Origin: Staphylococcus borealis
GTDB taxonomy: Bacteria; Bacillota; Bacilli; Staphylococcales; Staphylococcaceae
Assembly (NCBI RefSeq): GCF_001224225.1
Contig: NZ_CUEE01000003.1
Coordinates: forward strand, 1-64,000
Direction of reading: 5' to 3'
DNA length: 64,000 bases
The translations under genes were made by a program, and so were the position numbers. The notes beneath the pieces were generated by a model that was not told where the DNA came from, made no database searches, and was given only the letters and a program-made list of their open reading frames with translations. The stretch's first letter is position 1. Each line of letters starts with the position of its first letter. Positions 30,684 to 43,035 of this stretch are shown piece after piece.

Positions 30684-31982
30684 TTATCCCTCATTTTCTA
30701 AAAGCTTTAATTTAGGAAGGAAACCAGGGAATGATACATTAACAGCATCAAATTGTCGGATATTAAGCGGTTCATCACTCAATAATGAAGCTATAGCTAA
30801 CATCATCCCAATTCTATGGTCAGTTAAACTATCTACGGTTGCTGATTTTTTGAATTCTGAAGGATGAATGATTAATCCATCTTCAGTTGGTTGTAATTCG
30901 AAGCCTAATAACCCAAGCATGTCTGCAGTTGTATCAATTCGATTTGTTTCTTTCACTTTTAATTCTTCTGCATCTTTAATGATACTTGTACCAGTTGCTT
31001 GTGTACACAATAGTGCAATGATAGGTAATTCGTCAATCGCTTTCGGTACTAAATCGCCTTCAATATGGACTGGTTTTAAGTTTGGTGTATATTTTACACG
31101 AATCGATGCAGTTGGTTCTGACGTTTGCGTGACATTAAAGCACTCAATACGCCCTCCCATTTGTTCAACGATATCTATAATACCTGAACGAGTTGGATTG
31201 ATGCCAACATTATGAATTATTATATCGCTTCCAGGCGTAATAAGTGCTGCTACAATAAAGAATGCTGCTGAAGAAATATCTCCCGGAACATTAAAGTCTG
31301 TAGCTTTGATATGTTGGATAGCGTTTGCCTGCGTAGTAATTACCTTACCAGAAATGCTAATTGGAATGCCATAATGTTCAAACATTGTTTCGGTATGATT
31401 TCGACTTATATCTAACTCAGTAATTTCTGAAACTTCATTTGAAAATAGACTAGCAAACAATAACGCACTTTTAACTTGTGCACTCGCTACTTCCATTTCA
31501 TAGGTAATACCTTTTAGTGAAGCGGGTTCAATAATTAAAGGCGTATAGTTATCATCTATTCCTGAAATATTAGCACCCATCAATCTGAGTGGTTTCATCA
31601 CTCTATCCATAGGCCGCTTACCTATTGACGCATCACCAGATAACACACAATTAAGGTTGAGACCACTTAGCAAACCTGCTAATAAGCGTGTCGTAGTTCC
31701 CGAATTACCTGTGTATAAAGTTTGATGTGGTGTTTTAAATTTATTATAGCCTGGTGAATTAACAACGATTTTGTCATCCGCAATTTGTATGTCAACACCC
31801 AATAATTTAAATATTTCGATTGTACGTAAACAATCTTCGCCTAATAACGGTTTAAATATCGTTGATTGGCCAGTTGCTAAAGAAGCCAACATGATGGCTC
31901 TGTGCGTCATGGATTTATCTCCAGGTACTTCAATTTCACCAACTAATGGTCCCTTAATATCGATCATTTGTTCATTTGACAT
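30684..31982 (-). CDS. aroA: 3-phosphoshikimate 1-carboxyvinyltransferase (EPSP synthase)
   Basis: 432 residues starting [19 protein letters not shown] with an 8-base spacer fits the ATG at 31982; the ATG four codons earlier touches that site. It makes EPSP in the shikimate pathway. [17 protein letters not shown], the [15 protein letters not shown] loop and [10 protein letters not shown] are the class II EPSPS signatures. It follows aroC and aroB in order on the minus strand. Confidence 0.96.
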   Translation of the reverse strand: MSNEQMIDIKGPLVGEIEVPGDKSMTHRAIMLASLATGQSTIFKPLLGEDCLRTIEIFKLLGVDIQIADDKIVVNSPGYNKFKTPHQTLYTGNSGTTTRLLAGLLSGLNLNCVLSGDASIGKRPMDRVMKPLRLMGANISGIDDNYTPLIIEPASLKGITYEMEVASAQVKSALLFASLFSNEVSEITELDISRNHTETMFEHYGIPISISGKVITTQANAIQHIKATDFNVPGDISSAAFFIVAALITPGSDIIIHNVGINPTRSGIIDIVEQMGGRIECFNVTQTSEPTASIRVKYTPNLKPVHIEGDLVPKAIDELPIIALLCTQATGTSIIKDAEELKVKETNRIDTTADMLGLLGFELQPTEDGLIIHPSEFKKSATVDSLTDHRIGMMLAIASLLSDEPLNIRQFDAVNVSFPGFLPKLKLLENEG

Positions 31983-31994
31983 GCTATCATCCAC

Positions 31995-33059
31995 CTACTT
32001 CAATACGAATTGCAAATCCTCAAATGCTTGAATTAATATGTCTTTTTCAACGTGGCAGACACGTGGTTTACCAAGCTCTTCTAGTAAGACCATTTGAATA
32101 CCTTCACCATTATTCTTTTTATCCGTTAACATATATTGATACATATCATTAAAGTTTAATTGTTGAACCAATTCAACTGGATAACATAATGTTTTTAAAT
32201 AATTAGCATAATGTGAAACATCAAATTGTGATTCAAACAGTCTGTTGGCGATAATAAATTGATAGATAATACCAATCATTATGGCGTGACCATGTGGTAT
32301 TTTAGTCTTATACTCAACAGCATGGCCGAACGTATGCCCTAAATTCAAATATTTTCGCATATTATGCTCTTTTTCATCTTTAACGATGACGTTCAATTTC
32401 GTCTTAATGCCTTTGAAGATAAACTGATCCATATCTTTTAGAGAATTCAGCTTTTCTCTAGTAGAAAAGTGCTTCTCAATATCATCTGTAGCGACTTGTC
32501 CTGTTAATAAAGCATGTTTATAAACTTCAGCATAGCCACTTAAAATTTCTTCATAAGGTAAAGTATTTAAAAAGTTCAAATCATATATGACAGCTTTTGG
32601 TCGATAAAATGCACCGATTAAATTCTTTCCATGAATAGAATTAATACCCACTTTGCCTCCAACACTTGAATCATGCGCAAGTATCGTCGTAGGTACTTGT
32701 ATGAAATCAACACCTCTTAATAAAGATGAAGCTAGAAATCCAGTAAAATCACCTGTAGCACCGCCACCTATCGCAACTAAACACGTGTTGCGCGTTAAGT
32801 TATATTCAAGTAATTGTTCTAATGTTTGTTGATAGTGCTCAAATGTTTTCATTTTCTCACCGGCAGGTACAACGATCTTATAAGTGTTTGATGCGTTAAG
32901 TAGTGAAGTGAACTTATGTTTAAAATTAAAATCAACAAATTCATCAACGATGAGAAAGACTTTATCATAGTCTTGTATATAGTCAGATAATGTTTCAAAC
33001 GCATTATGTTCGACGATAATTGGATAATTATTATTTGGATACGTTGTTTGTAATTGCAT
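31995..33059 (-). CDS. aroB: 3-dehydroquinate synthase
   Basis: A 354-residue NAD- and metal-dependent enzyme that converts DAHP to 3-dehydroquinate. [28 protein letters not shown] and the metal-binding EVYKHALL and [12 protein letters not shown] motifs are visible. It stands between aroC and aroA. Confidence 0.96.
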   Translation of the reverse strand: MQLQTTYPNNNYPIIVEHNAFETLSDYIQDYDKVFLIVDEFVDFNFKHKFTSLLNASNTYKIVVPAGEKMKTFEHYQQTLEQLLEYNLTRNTCLVAIGGGATGDFTGFLASSLLRGVDFIQVPTTILAHDSSVGGKVGINSIHGKNLIGAFYRPKAVIYDLNFLNTLPYEEILSGYAEVYKHALLTGQVATDDIEKHFSTREKLNSLKDMDQFIFKGIKTKLNVIVKDEKEHNMRKYLNLGHTFGHAVEYKTKIPHGHAIMIGIIYQFIIANRLFESQFDVSHYANYLKTLCYPVELVQQLNFNDMYQYMLTDKKNNGEGIQMVLLEELGKPRVCHVEKDILIQAFEDLQFVLK

Positions 33060-33091
33060 TCAAAATACCTCGTTTCTAAACGTACATTGAT

Positions 33092-34258
33092 TTAAAATTC
33101 AATGTTCAGACGTCTTCGTTCCTCAATTTGGGCTTTTAATTGATCAATATGGTTGGATTGAAACTCTTCTGTAATCGCTTTGGCTACTTCAAAAGCAACA
33201 ACATGTTCACAAACTACACTTGCTGCAGGTACAGCACAACTATCAGAACGTTCAATCGTAGCTTTGAAGTCCTCTTTAGTGTTGATATCAACAGAATTAA
33301 GCGGTTTGTATAAAGTTGGGATTGGTTTCATAACGCCATTTACGATAATTGGCATACCATTTGTCATACCACCTTCAAAGCCACCTAGGTGATTAGAACC
33401 ACGGTAGAAGCCTGATTCGCTATTATATAAGATTTCATCTTGTATTTCGCTTCCTGGTTTTTCTGCAGCTTTAAAACCTTCACCGAAGCTAACTCCTTTA
33501 AATGCATTAATACTAACAACACCTTGAGCAATACGACCATCTAGTTTACGATCATATTGTACGTAACTACCAACAGCCACAGGCATATTCTCGACCATTA
33601 CCTGAACAACGCCACCAATTGAATCGCCTTCTTTTTTAGAGGCATCTATCTTATCTCTCATTTTCTGTGCGATAGATTCATCGATAACACGTACATCATT
33701 CTTATCTATATTTTGTTTGAAAGTTTCAGTATCATATAACCCCTCGTCTTTAATACCGCCAATTTCAACTACACGACTATACATATGAATATCTAATTGT
33801 TCTAACAGTATTTTAGATACTGCCCCAACTGCAACACGCGCTGCTGTTTCGCGAGCAGAAGAACGTTCTAAAACGTTTCTTAAATCTCTATGATTGTACT
33901 TCATACCACCAATTAAATCCGCATGTCCCGGACGTGGTTTTGTAATAGTACGTTTCATATTCTCTCTTTCTTCATCTGTAATAGGCGCAACACCCATAAT
34001 GTTTCTCCAATGTGTGAAATCATCGTTTGTGACAACAAGTGTGATTGGACTGCCAAGTGTATAGCCATTTCTGACACCTGATACAATTTCTACAGCATCT
34101 TTCTCAATTTGCATACGTCGCCCTCTACCGTAGCCACCTTGACGCTTAAACATTTCCGTATTAATATCTTCTGCTTTAATTTCTAAATTCGCAGGTACAC
34201 CTTCAATAATTACTGTTAATTGAGGACCATGTGATTCTCCTGACGTTAAATATCTCAT
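33092..34258 (-). CDS. aroC: Chorismate synthase
   Basis: A 388-residue FMN-dependent enzyme that makes chorismate. [16 protein letters not shown], the [11 protein letters not shown] stretch, [35 protein letters not shown], and the C-terminal [11 protein letters not shown] are signature motifs. It is the first gene of the aroC-aroB-aroA unit, with GGGAAAGGAG before the ATG. A ndk terminator lies upstream. Confidence 0.96.
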   Translation of the reverse strand: MRYLTSGESHGPQLTVIIEGVPANLEIKAEDINTEMFKRQGGYGRGRRMQIEKDAVEIVSGVRNGYTLGSPITLVVTNDDFTHWRNIMGVAPITDEERENMKRTITKPRPGHADLIGGMKYNHRDLRNVLERSSARETAARVAVGAVSKILLEQLDIHMYSRVVEIGGIKDEGLYDTETFKQNIDKNDVRVIDESIAQKMRDKIDASKKEGDSIGGVVQVMVENMPVAVGSYVQYDRKLDGRIAQGVVSINAFKGVSFGEGFKAAEKPGSEIQDEILYNSESGFYRGSNHLGGFEGGMTNGMPIIVNGVMKPIPTLYKPLNSVDINTKEDFKATIERSDSCAVPAASVVCEHVVAFEVAKAITEEFQSNHIDQLKAQIEERRRLNIEF

Positions 34259-34418
34259 GAGAATACGCTCCTTTCCCTTTACTACGTTAAATTGTGATAT
34301 GTGTTATCATATCACATTCAACCGTATAACATAACTAGTGTGCAATAGTAAATTTGAATTTATTAGAATATTTCAATAATTAAAGAGTGAAAAACGAAAT
34401 GATGATATTTCATCTTAA

Positions 34419-34474
34419 AAAAAATAGAAAGAGAGCGAACTAGTATTCATAATGCATTCTAGTTCGCCCTCTAA
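34419..34474 (-). terminator. Terminator of ndk
   Basis: On the minus strand GAGGGCGAACTAGAATG (about 34472-34456) pairs with CATTATGAATACTAGTTCGCTCTC, then TTTCTATTTTTTTT follows. The stem is 12-13 bp with one mismatch. Confidence 0.8.
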
Positions 34475-34606
34475 AGGATGACAAGTGATGGGCAACGTAT
34501 TATTAACGGCTTCACTATTTTGTCAGTCTTTGTGATTTATCTAAAAGGTAAGCCTCAACGTAATTGTCTAGACTACCCTTATCAGTACAATATGTGTATT
34601 AAATTT

Positions 34607-35056
34607 CTATTCGTATAACCAAGCATCTCTAGGTGACGCATAGCTACTTAATTCGTCTTCATTAAACCATAGTGCAATTTCACGTTGTGCTGATTCAACT
34701 GAATCTGAACCATGAATTACATTTCGTCCTACAGTTAAGCCGAGATCGCCTCTAATAGAACCTGGTGTTGCTTCAGATGGGTTTGTTTTACCTATAATGT
34801 GTCTTGATACATCAACGGCATCTTCGCCTTCAACAACCATTGCAAAAACAGGTGCAGAAGTAATAAATGAAATTAATTTGCCGTAGAATGGTTTATCTGT
34901 GTGTTCAGAATAATGTTCTTCAGCTAATGATTGAGGAACAGTCATCAATTTACCACCTACTAGTTTTAAACCTTTTCTCTCAATGCGTGAAATAATTTCT
35001 CCCACTAAATTACGTTGAACTGCATCTGGTTTAATCATTAAAAATGTTCTTTCCAT
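34607..35056 (-). CDS. ndk: Nucleoside diphosphate kinase
   Basis: 149 residues. Transfers gamma phosphate among NTPs through a phosphohistidine. The active-site [16 protein letters not shown] carries the catalytic His, and the N-terminal [19 protein letters not shown] is the nucleotide-binding strand. AGGGGG precedes the ATG. It stands alone between two terminators. Confidence 0.97.
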   Translation of the reverse strand: MERTFLMIKPDAVQRNLVGEIISRIERKGLKLVGGKLMTVPQSLAEEHYSEHTDKPFYGKLISFITSAPVFAMVVEGEDAVDVSRHIIGKTNPSEATPGSIRGDLGLTVGRNVIHGSDSVESAQREIALWFNEDELSSYASPRDAWLYE

Positions 35057-35147
35057 CGTAAATTATCCCCCTGTGTGTGAAGTCTCAATGATATAAACAT
35101 AAGACTTAAATGATGAATATTTAAATATGTATCGTACTTTGGCGTAA

Positions 35148-35186
35148 CAAAAAACCTGCTACTATTCAATAGTAACAGGTTGTTAA
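35148..35186 (-). terminator. Terminator of the hepS-menG-hepT operon
   Basis: AACCTGTTACTATTG (35182-35168) pairs with CAATAGTAGCAGGTT (35167-35153) on the minus strand and is followed by TTTTGTTACG. Placed just after hepT. Confidence 0.75.
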
Positions 35187-35209
35187 AGCGCTTTCAATAT
35201 TTTTTCGTT

Positions 35210-36175
35210 TTAAACGTTACGTGATCCCATTTTCTTTATTAATTTAATAAAAAGACTTTGAGCATTGGGTTCATCAAGTTCATTAATTAACTTGAGTGCT
35301 TTAGCTAAATATTTATCACTAATTGCTTTAGATTCTTTAATGCTATTAGAGTTTCTAATCTGCTCAATCAAAGGTTCAAAGTCTTGAGATTTAGATTGAT
35401 GGTTGAGTGAAGCAATTTGACGCTTGAATGATATATCTTTTTTCATTTCAAGTAGCACTGGTAATGTAATATGTCCATTCATTAAATCACTACCTACAGG
35501 TTTGCCCAATTTCTTTTCAGTGCTAGTGAAGTCCAAAATATCATCAACAATTTGGAAACTCATGCCAATATAGTGGCCTATCATTTTAAGCTTTCGAATA
35601 GTTTCATCATCAGCCTCAGAAGTAATCGCACCGACTTCAGTTGCTAATTGAATTAACAAAGCGGTCTTTCTATTGATGCGTCTCAAATAATTGGTAATAC
35701 TTTGCGCACTATTGAATTGGTCTTGAAACTGGAATAATTCACCAAGTCCTACGTTTACAATCGAATTTGAAATAATATGATGAATTCGGTTATCACGAAT
35801 TTCAGATAAATGTTCAAGACCCAATGCAAGTAAGAAGTTTCCAGTTAATATTGCGGTAGTAACGTCCCACTTTTTAACTATGGTTAAACGTCCACGTCGT
35901 TTGTCGCTTTTATCGATAACATCATCATGTACTAGTGTTGCCATATGAATTAATTCAAGGGCAACTGCAACACGATACGTATCTTCAGTTTGCTTTTGTG
36001 GTCCGAACTGACTACTCAAGATAACGAATGCAGGTCTAACTCTTTTGCCTCCTGAAGAAAGCAAATGAGATGATGCTTCATGTAAAATTGGATCATTGCT
36101 TTCGATAGCTTTTTGAAGGCGTTTTTCTACGTTCTTAATTTCGCTATTCATGTTTAACTTTGCCACGTTAATCAC
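35210..36175 (-). CDS. hepT: Heptaprenyl diphosphate synthase, catalytic component II
   Basis: A 321-residue trans-prenyltransferase subunit that makes the menaquinone side chain together with HepS. The first aspartate-rich motif DDVID (84-88) and second DDILD (211-215), plus LLSSGGKRVRPAFVIL, are present. It lies 12 bp after menG. The staphylococcal length is 319-321. Confidence 0.96.
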   Translation of the reverse strand: MINVAKLNMNSEIKNVEKRLQKAIESNDPILHEASSHLLSSGGKRVRPAFVILSSQFGPQKQTEDTYRVAVALELIHMATLVHDDVIDKSDKRRGRLTIVKKWDVTTAILTGNFLLALGLEHLSEIRDNRIHHIISNSIVNVGLGELFQFQDQFNSAQSITNYLRRINRKTALLIQLATEVGAITSEADDETIRKLKMIGHYIGMSFQIVDDILDFTSTEKKLGKPVGSDLMNGHITLPVLLEMKKDISFKRQIASLNHQSKSQDFEPLIEQIRNSNSIKESKAISDKYLAKALKLINELDEPNAQSLFIKLIKKMGSRNV

Positions 36176-36187
36176 CTTTTATTTTGT

Positions 36188-36898
36188 CTAACTTTTTTGT
36201 TTATAGCCTAGATGCATTGCAGCAACGCCACCTGTAAAGCTACGGATTTTAATTTTAGTGAAGCCAGCTTGTTCAAATAATTGTTTTAATTTGTCTTTAT
36301 CTGGAAAATCGAACGTAGATTGTTGTAACCACTCATATTCTTCCTTAGATTTAGCGAATAATTTACCGAAAATTGGCATTATGAATTTAAAGTATAACTT
36401 ATAAATTTGTTTAAATACCGGCATTGTTGGTTGACTTGTTTCAAGACAAACGACCATTCCACCTGGTTTTAAGACTCTATTCATTTCTTTTAATGCAACT
36501 AAATAATCAGGTACATTACGGAGACCGAAACCAATTGTAACATAATCAAATGAATTATCTTCGAACGGTAAATTCATTGCATCTCCATGAACTAAATGAA
36601 TATTATCCATATGCTTTGTTTTCTCTTTACCCACTTCTAGCATGTTTTCACTGAAGTCTAAACCAGTTACTTCACCATGCGCACCTACTGCTTTACTAAG
36701 TGCAATAGTCCAGTCAGCAGTACCGCAACACACGTCAAGTGCTTTACTATCAACTTTAACGTGCATATCTTTCATTACATGTTTTCGCCACACTTTGTGT
36801 TGCTCAAAACTAATAATGTTGTTTAAACGATCATACTTACTTGAAATATTTTGGAAGACTGTATGAACTTGTTCTTTTTTTGCATTATTTTCAGTCAT
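36188..36898 (-). CDS. menG: Demethylmenaquinone methyltransferase
   Basis: A 236-residue UbiE/MenG AdoMet methyltransferase performing the last step of menaquinone synthesis. Motif [43 protein letters not shown] and [17 protein letters not shown] are typical. The start overlaps hepS by 8 bases. It completes a hepS-menG-hepT operon. Confidence 0.96.
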   Translation of the reverse strand: MTENNAKKEQVHTVFQNISSKYDRLNNIISFEQHKVWRKHVMKDMHVKVDSKALDVCCGTADWTIALSKAVGAHGEVTGLDFSENMLEVGKEKTKHMDNIHLVHGDAMNLPFEDNSFDYVTIGFGLRNVPDYLVALKEMNRVLKPGGMVVCLETSQPTMPVFKQIYKLYFKFIMPIFGKLFAKSKEEYEWLQQSTFDFPDKDKLKQLFEQAGFTKIKIRSFTGGVAAMHLGYKQKS

Positions 36899-37478
36899 TA
36901 ATATTACCTCTACTTTTCTCTATATAACTTTGATTGATATTTTGTAAAAACTGACGTACATCAGATGGTTGGTACATCTTAAGGTAAGATGGATAATAGT
37001 CATCACCCTCGGAGATTAATTGTTGATATAAATCTAAAGGCGTTACTTGTTCTTTACTGAAATGAGACAAAGTTATATATGGGAAGATTGTTTCAATTTC
37101 AATAATTGCATCATAGATAGCTTCAGACTCTAATACTTGATGATGTAATGATGATTTTAATTCATTCGATTTGACTATCGCTTTGCTCATTGCTAATTGA
37201 AACGTTGGATCATTTATTTCAGCTAAAAGCGTATAAAAATGAGCGCTTAGTAAATCACCAATTAAAATAGATTTTTTTGACTTTTGGTTTTGTGTTATCT
37301 CATCAAGATGTTTCATTGAAGTATCGATAGTGAGGCAAGCAAGTTTAGCATTTTCAGGAATGTCATAAGTATCGAGTAATGCACTCAAATTAGCATTTAT
37401 ATGAATCGTTTCATAGTCATGAATTCCTGTAAGCTTTTGATTAATTTGTCTATTTAATTTGCTTATTGTTGTTTCCAT
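36891..37478 (-). CDS. hepS: Heptaprenyl diphosphate synthase component I
   Basis: 195 residues beginning [21 protein letters not shown] sits 6 bases before the ATG at 37478. It is the non-catalytic regulatory subunit of heptaprenyl diphosphate synthase (HEPPP_synt_1 family), rich in helices and with a [18 protein letters not shown] segment. It is the first gene of the operon with menG and hepT. Confidence 0.9.
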   Translation of the reverse strand: METTISKLNRQINQKLTGIHDYETIHINANLSALLDTYDIPENAKLACLTIDTSMKHLDEITQNQKSKKSILIGDLLSAHFYTLLAEINDPTFQLAMSKAIVKSNELKSSLHHQVLESEAIYDAIIEIETIFPYITLSHFSKEQVTPLDLYQQLISEGDDYYPSYLKMYQPSDVRQFLQNINQSYIEKSRGNIND

Positions 37479-37653
37479 GTTCACACCTCACGTTATTATC
37501 ACTATACATCTTAACATTATATGAATAAAAATAAAATACAGTGACTTAAGTGGATGTTACTTTACTTATTTGAATATATGCACTAATGAGACATTTGTAA
37601 TAGTCAAGTTAAATTACATAGGACAAATTAAGTCTATTAAAATGATATATGTA

Positions 37654-37680
37654 TAAAAAAAGCCCTTTATAGGGCTTTTA
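37654..37680 (-). terminator. Terminator of hup
   Basis: AAAAGCCC-TATA-AAGGGCTTTT at about 37657-37680, with a T-run of seven on the minus strand. The shape is classical. Confidence 0.9.
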
Positions 37681-37686
37681 AGTAAA

Positions 37687-37959
37687 TTATTTAACAGCAT
37701 CTTTTAATGCTTTACCAGCTTTAAATGCTGGAACTTTACTTGCAGGAATTTCGATTTCTTTACCTGTTTGAGGGTTACGTCCTTTACGTGCAGCACGTTC
37801 ACGTACCTCGAAGTTTCCGAAACCAATTAATTGTACTTTTTCACCTTTAGAAAGTGATTGTTGGATTGATTCGAAAACAGCATCTACAGCTGAACCAGCT
37901 TCTTTTTTAGTTAAATCAGCTTGTTCTGCAACTGCGTTAATTAAGTCAGTTTTATTCAT
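37687..37959 (-). CDS. hup: DNA-binding protein HU
   Basis: A 90-residue nucleoid protein of the HU/IHF family. [22 protein letters not shown] opens the dimerisation domain; [21 protein letters not shown] forms the DNA-binding arm. GGAGGTGA precedes the ATG. Monocistronic, with its own terminator and a palindromic leader. Confidence 0.98.
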   Translation of the reverse strand: MNKTDLINAVAEQADLTKKEAGSAVDAVFESIQQSLSKGEKVQLIGFGNFEVRERAARKGRNPQTGKEIEIPASKVPAFKAGKALKDAVK

Positions 37960-37983
37960 TACGAGTTCACCTCCAGATGAATG

Positions 37984-38007
37984 ATAATGATATCTTTATA
38001 TCATTAT
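37984..38007. promoter_or_regulatory. Perfect 10-bp inverted repeat in the hup leader/promoter
   Basis: ATAATGATAT (37984-37993), CTTT, then ATATCATTAT (37998-38007). It lies 25 bp before the hup start codon. A TATAAA -10-like hexamer with a TGA extension (37995-38003, minus strand) sits inside it. It could be an operator or a 5' mRNA hairpin. Confidence 0.6.
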
Positions 38008-38127
38008 GCTATGACTTTAACACAACAATTAATGTTACCGCAATAATTTATGCACTTAAAACACTGAAATATCAGTATTTTAAGTGCAAATCTGCGAAAA
38101 TTTTTTGAAATAGAGTAATATTACACT

Positions 38128-39126
38128 CTATTCAGATTTTTTATCTCTTCCCATCAAGTCTTTAACACTATCTTTAACTGGTTTATCTTCGAATAAAACC
38201 TTGTAAAGTGCATTTGTTATAGGCATATCCACATTTTGTTGTTTGGCTAAATGATATACAGAATTAGTAGTGTAAATACCTTCTACAACCATATTCATCT
38301 CATTTAATGCTTCATCCATAGTTTGGCCCTGTCCTAACTTATATCCCAATGTGTAGTTACGGGAATGTGTAGATGTACACGTAACAATTAAGTCACCAAT
38401 TCCGCCAAGTCCTAAAAACGTCATAGGATCAGCACCTAATTTTTCACCTAATCTGCTTATTTCAGCTAAACCACGTGTCATTAAAGCAGCTTTAGCGTTA
38501 TCTCCATAGCCCATACCTGCCACAATACCACTTGCGACTGCTATTATATTTTTTAACGCGCCACCTAATTCAACACCAACTAAATCGTTATTAGTATAGA
38601 CACGTAAATAATCATTCATAAATAAATCTTGAATGAGTTCACTAACTTTTTCATCTTTTGATGATGCAGCCACAGTTGTTGGTTGTTTAATTACTACTTC
38701 CTCAGCATGGCTAGGACCTGATAATACACCTATGCCACCATTATGTTCTTCAGATATAGAATCTTCAATCATTTCTGAAACACGTTTGAATGTATCATTT
38801 TCAATACCTTTAGCTACATGGATGAAGGTTTTCTTTGTGTTGATCAAACCATCAATTTGACTAGTTACTTCACGCATAGCTTTAGTAGGTAAAGCCATTA
38901 AATAAATATCGGTAAAATTCACAGCCTCATTGATATCGCTAGTGGCTTTAATACTACTATTGAGTACGACATCTTTTAAATAACGGTTATTTTGATGGTG
39001 ATCATTTAATTCTTTGACACTATCTTCGTTTTTACCCCACATTAGAACAGTATGTCCATTTTCTGCTAACACATTGGCTAATGCAGTACCAAAACTTCCC
39101 ATACCAAAAACAGTAATTTTAGTCAT
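38128..39126 (-). CDS. gpsA: Glycerol-3-phosphate dehydrogenase [NAD(P)+]
   Basis: A 332-residue enzyme that makes sn-glycerol-3-phosphate for phospholipids. The N-terminal Rossmann [18 protein letters not shown], the [10 protein letters not shown] loop, the catalytic lysine in [14 protein letters not shown], and [19 protein letters not shown] are clear. It starts 15 bp after der and is probably cotranscribed with it. Confidence 0.97.
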   Translation of the reverse strand: MTKITVFGMGSFGTALANVLAENGHTVLMWGKNEDSVKELNDHHQNNRYLKDVVLNSSIKATSDINEAVNFTDIYLMALPTKAMREVTSQIDGLINTKKTFIHVAKGIENDTFKRVSEMIEDSISEEHNGGIGVLSGPSHAEEVVIKQPTTVAASSKDEKVSELIQDLFMNDYLRVYTNNDLVGVELGGALKNIIAVASGIVAGMGYGDNAKAALMTRGLAEISRLGEKLGADPMTFLGLGGIGDLIVTCTSTHSRNYTLGYKLGQGQTMDEALNEMNMVVEGIYTTNSVYHLAKQQNVDMPITNALYKVLFEDKPVKDSVKDLMGRDKKSE

Positions 39127-39141
39127 AGTATTATCTCCTTT

Positions 39142-40452
39142 TTAGTTTCTTCTTCTCGGAATGATGTGAATGGGTGTTCCTTCAAAACCAAATGCATGAC
39201 GAATTTGATTCTCAAGGTAACGTTTATAAGAAAAGTGCATTAATTCGACATCATTTACGAATACAACAAACGTAGGAGGTTCGATAGCTACTTGTGTAGT
39301 ATAAAATACATTTAAACGACGACCCTTATCTGTTGGCGTAGGATTCATAGATATAGCGTCTGTCACTACTTCATTTAATGTAGAACTTTGAACACGTTTC
39401 TTATGATTTTCGCTTGCTTCATTAATATAAGGGAATAGCGTGCGTAGGCGTGTACCTTCTTTGGCAGAAACGAAAGCGATTTGAGCATAATCTAAAAATT
39501 GAAATTGGTTTCTAACATCATCTGCAAATTTCTTCATTGTGTTACTATCTTTATCGACTGTGTCCCACTTATTCACTACAATTACTACGGCTTTACCTTC
39601 TTCATGAGCATAACCTGCTACACGTTTATCTTGTTCTATTATACCTTCCTCTGCATCTATAACGATTAGTACTACATTAGAACGTTCGATGGCTTTAAGC
39701 GCACGTAATACGGAATATTTCTCAGTAGACTCATACACTTTACCCTTTTTACGCATTCCGGCAGTGTCGATTAAAACATAATCTTGACCATCATAACTAT
39801 ATTCAGTATCAATGGCATCCCTAGTCGTTCCAGCAACATTCGATACAATAACACGGTCCTCGCCAAGAATGGCATTTACTAAACTAGATTTTCCAACATT
39901 AGGACGTCCGATGATTGATAATCGTATTGTGTCTTCGTCGTAAGGGTCTTCATAATCCTCTGGAAAATGTTTAACTACTTCATCTAACAAATCACCTAAT
40001 CCTAAGCCATGGGAGCCTGAGATAGGATATGGATCTCCAAAACCTAATGCGTAAAAATCAAAAATGTCGTTTCGCATTTCAGGATTATCTACTTTATTAA
40101 CGGCTAACACAACGGGTTTTTTAGATTTATATAACATCTGTGCAACCATTTCATCACTTTGAGTTAAACCTTCACGCACATTTACCATAAAAATAATAAC
40201 ATCTGCTTCATCTATTGCAATTTCAGCTTGTGCTCTAATTTGTGTTTGGAATGGCGCGTCACCGATTTCAATTCCACCAGTATCAATAATGTTAAATTCA
40301 TGTGTTAACCATTCGCCTGATGAATAAATTCTATCACGAGTAACACCAGATGTGTCTTCGACTATTGAAACACGTTCACCTACTACTCTATTAAAGATTG
40401 TAGATTTCCCTACATTTGGTCTTCCTACAATCGCTACAATAGGTTTCGTCAT
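39142..40452 (-). CDS. der: Ribosome-assembly GTPase Der (EngA)
   Basis: 436 residues with two GTPase domains and a KH-like C-terminus; needed for 50S assembly. G1 motifs GRPNVGKST (about 10-18) and GRPNVGKSS (about 182-190), G4 NKVD and NKWD, and the C-terminal [12 protein letters not shown] are present. Full length. Confidence 0.97.
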   Translation of the reverse strand: MTKPIVAIVGRPNVGKSTIFNRVVGERVSIVEDTSGVTRDRIYSSGEWLTHEFNIIDTGGIEIGDAPFQTQIRAQAEIAIDEADVIIFMVNVREGLTQSDEMVAQMLYKSKKPVVLAVNKVDNPEMRNDIFDFYALGFGDPYPISGSHGLGLGDLLDEVVKHFPEDYEDPYDEDTIRLSIIGRPNVGKSSLVNAILGEDRVIVSNVAGTTRDAIDTEYSYDGQDYVLIDTAGMRKKGKVYESTEKYSVLRALKAIERSNVVLIVIDAEEGIIEQDKRVAGYAHEEGKAVVIVVNKWDTVDKDSNTMKKFADDVRNQFQFLDYAQIAFVSAKEGTRLRTLFPYINEASENHKKRVQSSTLNEVVTDAISMNPTPTDKGRRLNVFYTTQVAIEPPTFVVFVNDVELMHFSYKRYLENQIRHAFGFEGTPIHIIPRRRN

Positions 40453-40758
40453 AAGCTAACTTCCTCTCTTTCTAAAATCTCTATAATTTTATCATATGAC
40501 CTATTTATTTCAAACAAAGTATATAAGTTAAGTTACATTATAATGAATTGATAATTTAAATTTGAATGATAACACCTTAATTAAATAGAGAACGATTCAT
40601 TAAATGTTTTGCTTAAAAGATAATACTAAGATTGGTAATCAGGTTGGCATCACTATTTTGTTAAGGTCAATCATCAAAATCCATGCAACCTATCACGTTG
40701 ATAGCACGCTTAAATCAAATTGATTCACATCTGTCAGTTACTGCCAGAACAATAAAAT

Positions 40759-40792
40759 AGACTGAGACATTTTATTTTGTCCCAGCCTCATG
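40759..40792 (-). terminator. Terminator of the S1-domain gene
   Basis: GGCTGGGACA pairs with TGTCTCAGTC across an AAATAAAA loop, then TATTTTATTG follows. The remaining 40453-40758 has no gene; a decayed piece of the repeat tail (GCTTAAATCAAATTGATT ... GTCAGTTACTGCC, 40707-40745) is the only thing I can see there. Confidence 0.7.
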
Positions 40793-40813
40793 TATTTCTA
40801 TCCTAACTTTAGA

Positions 40814-41992
40814 TTAGAATTTTAAGTTTTTGAATTTATCACCAAAGACATCGCCAAGTGTTGGATTATCTTCGTTTGAATCATTACTTAAATAAGATTG
40901 AGTTGTAGCATCATCGCTTTCAACGACATCTTCTTTAGGTAAAGTAGCTTTGATTGAAAGTGAAATACGTTCATTTTCTTCATCAATACCTAAAATTTTA
41001 ACATTAACTTGTTGACCTGGCTCAAGCTTTTCACCTGGTGTACCGATATGTTCATGTGCAATTTCTGAAATATGAACTAAGCCTTGTACACCTGGTGCGA
41101 TTTCAACGAAAGCACCAAAGTTAGCTAAACGTACAACTTTACCTTCGACAACATCATCTTCGTGGAATTGTCCTTTTATACTTTCAAATGGTGTTGGTAA
41201 AGTGTCTTTAATAGAGAGTGAGATACGTTCTGCATCTTTCTCTACAGATTTAACTTTCACATCTACTTCTTGTCCTACAGAAACAACATCTTCTGGAGAA
41301 TCAACATGTTCGTGTGAAAGTTCTGAAACGTGGACTAAGCCATCTACGCCACCGATATCAACGAAAGCACCAAAGTTAGTTAGACGAGCTACTTTACCTT
41401 TAATAACATCGCCTGCATTTAATGATTCTAGTAAAGAAGCTTTTTTAACATCATTTTCAGCTTGCTCTACTGCTTTACGGCTTAAAATGACTCTATTATT
41501 TTCAGGATCTAATTCTTCTACTTTGATACGAATAGTTTGTCCTTCAAATACAGAGAAATCTTCAATGAAATCAGTTGAAATGAGTGAAGCAGGTACGAAA
41601 CCACGTTGACCTACATCTACAACTAGGCCCCCTTTAACTACTTCTGTAACTTTTGCTTCAATTATTTCATCATTATCTAATTTTTCTTGTAAATATTCAT
41701 ATGATTTTTCAGTTTCAAGTTGACGTTTAGAAAGAATATACGCACCTGAGTCATTTTCTTCATCAACTTCTATTTTAGTAACATATGCTTCTATTTCATC
41801 ACCTTGTTTAACAACCTCACTAGGGTTTTCAATATGATGAGTTGAAAGTTGGCTAATTGGAATAATTCCATTGAATTTGCCACCATTAATATGAACTACG
41901 ACTTGTTTGTCTTCAACTTGTTGAACCTCACCAGTGACTTTGTCACCTTCTTTAATATCATTAATCATTGATTCATTGAATTCTTCAGTCAT
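40814..41992 (-). CDS. rpsA: S1-domain RNA-binding protein (30S ribosomal protein S1 homologue)
   Basis: 392 residues starting MTEEFNESMINDIKEGDKV; TAAGGAGG precedes the ATG at 41992. It has four S1 (OB-fold) RNA-binding domains, visible as repeats of GDKVTGEVQQVEDKQVVVHI, DVGQRGFVPASLIS, GKVARLTNFGAFVDIGG and GKVVRLANFGAFVEIA, each followed by LVH(I/V)SE-type strands. Gram-positive S1 homologues of this length lack the two ribosome-binding domains of E. coli S1. Its role in translation is inferred. Confidence 0.93.
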   Translation of the reverse strand: MTEEFNESMINDIKEGDKVTGEVQQVEDKQVVVHINGGKFNGIIPISQLSTHHIENPSEVVKQGDEIEAYVTKIEVDEENDSGAYILSKRQLETEKSYEYLQEKLDNDEIIEAKVTEVVKGGLVVDVGQRGFVPASLISTDFIEDFSVFEGQTIRIKVEELDPENNRVILSRKAVEQAENDVKKASLLESLNAGDVIKGKVARLTNFGAFVDIGGVDGLVHVSELSHEHVDSPEDVVSVGQEVDVKVKSVEKDAERISLSIKDTLPTPFESIKGQFHEDDVVEGKVVRLANFGAFVEIAPGVQGLVHISEIAHEHIGTPGEKLEPGQQVNVKILGIDEENERISLSIKATLPKEDVVESDDATTQSYLSNDSNEDNPTLGDVFGDKFKNLKF

Positions 41993-42214
41993 CTTATTTG
42001 CCTCCTTATACACTACATACATATAACATCTTATAAACCAGTAGAATTGTCAAGAAATTCCCCTTTAGTTTCATAAGTTCTTAAAAAAATTATCAATTAT
42101 CAAAATTATTAAATAGAAATTTAACTGATTTGTAACTTTTAAAGATTTATAATTTTAATGAACCTTAATAAATGTTATACGATTTAAACAGTGATTAATT
42201 ATTACCACTTTTAA

Positions 42215-42293
42215 TTATATAGAATAAAAATAGCTATTTAAAATAATTCGCACTTTATTCTAAATTAAGTACAAATTATTCTATATAGCTATT
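42215..42293 (-). terminator. Long AT-rich hairpin terminator after cmk
   Basis: Arms at 42229-42253 and 42269-42293 match over about 20 of 25 positions (AATAGCTAT ... ATAGCTATT outer arms) around a 15-base loop. On the minus strand the stem is followed by TTTTTATTCT. It separates cmk from the S1-domain gene. Confidence 0.7.
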
Positions 42294-42302
42294 ATTGCTC
42301 AT

Positions 42303-42965
<663 letters not shown>

Positions 42966-43035
42966 TTATCCTTCCTTGTTGTTTTGTTTGTATTATTTTA
43001 TCATAAATATGTAAATTAAAAATAGGAGGAACGCA

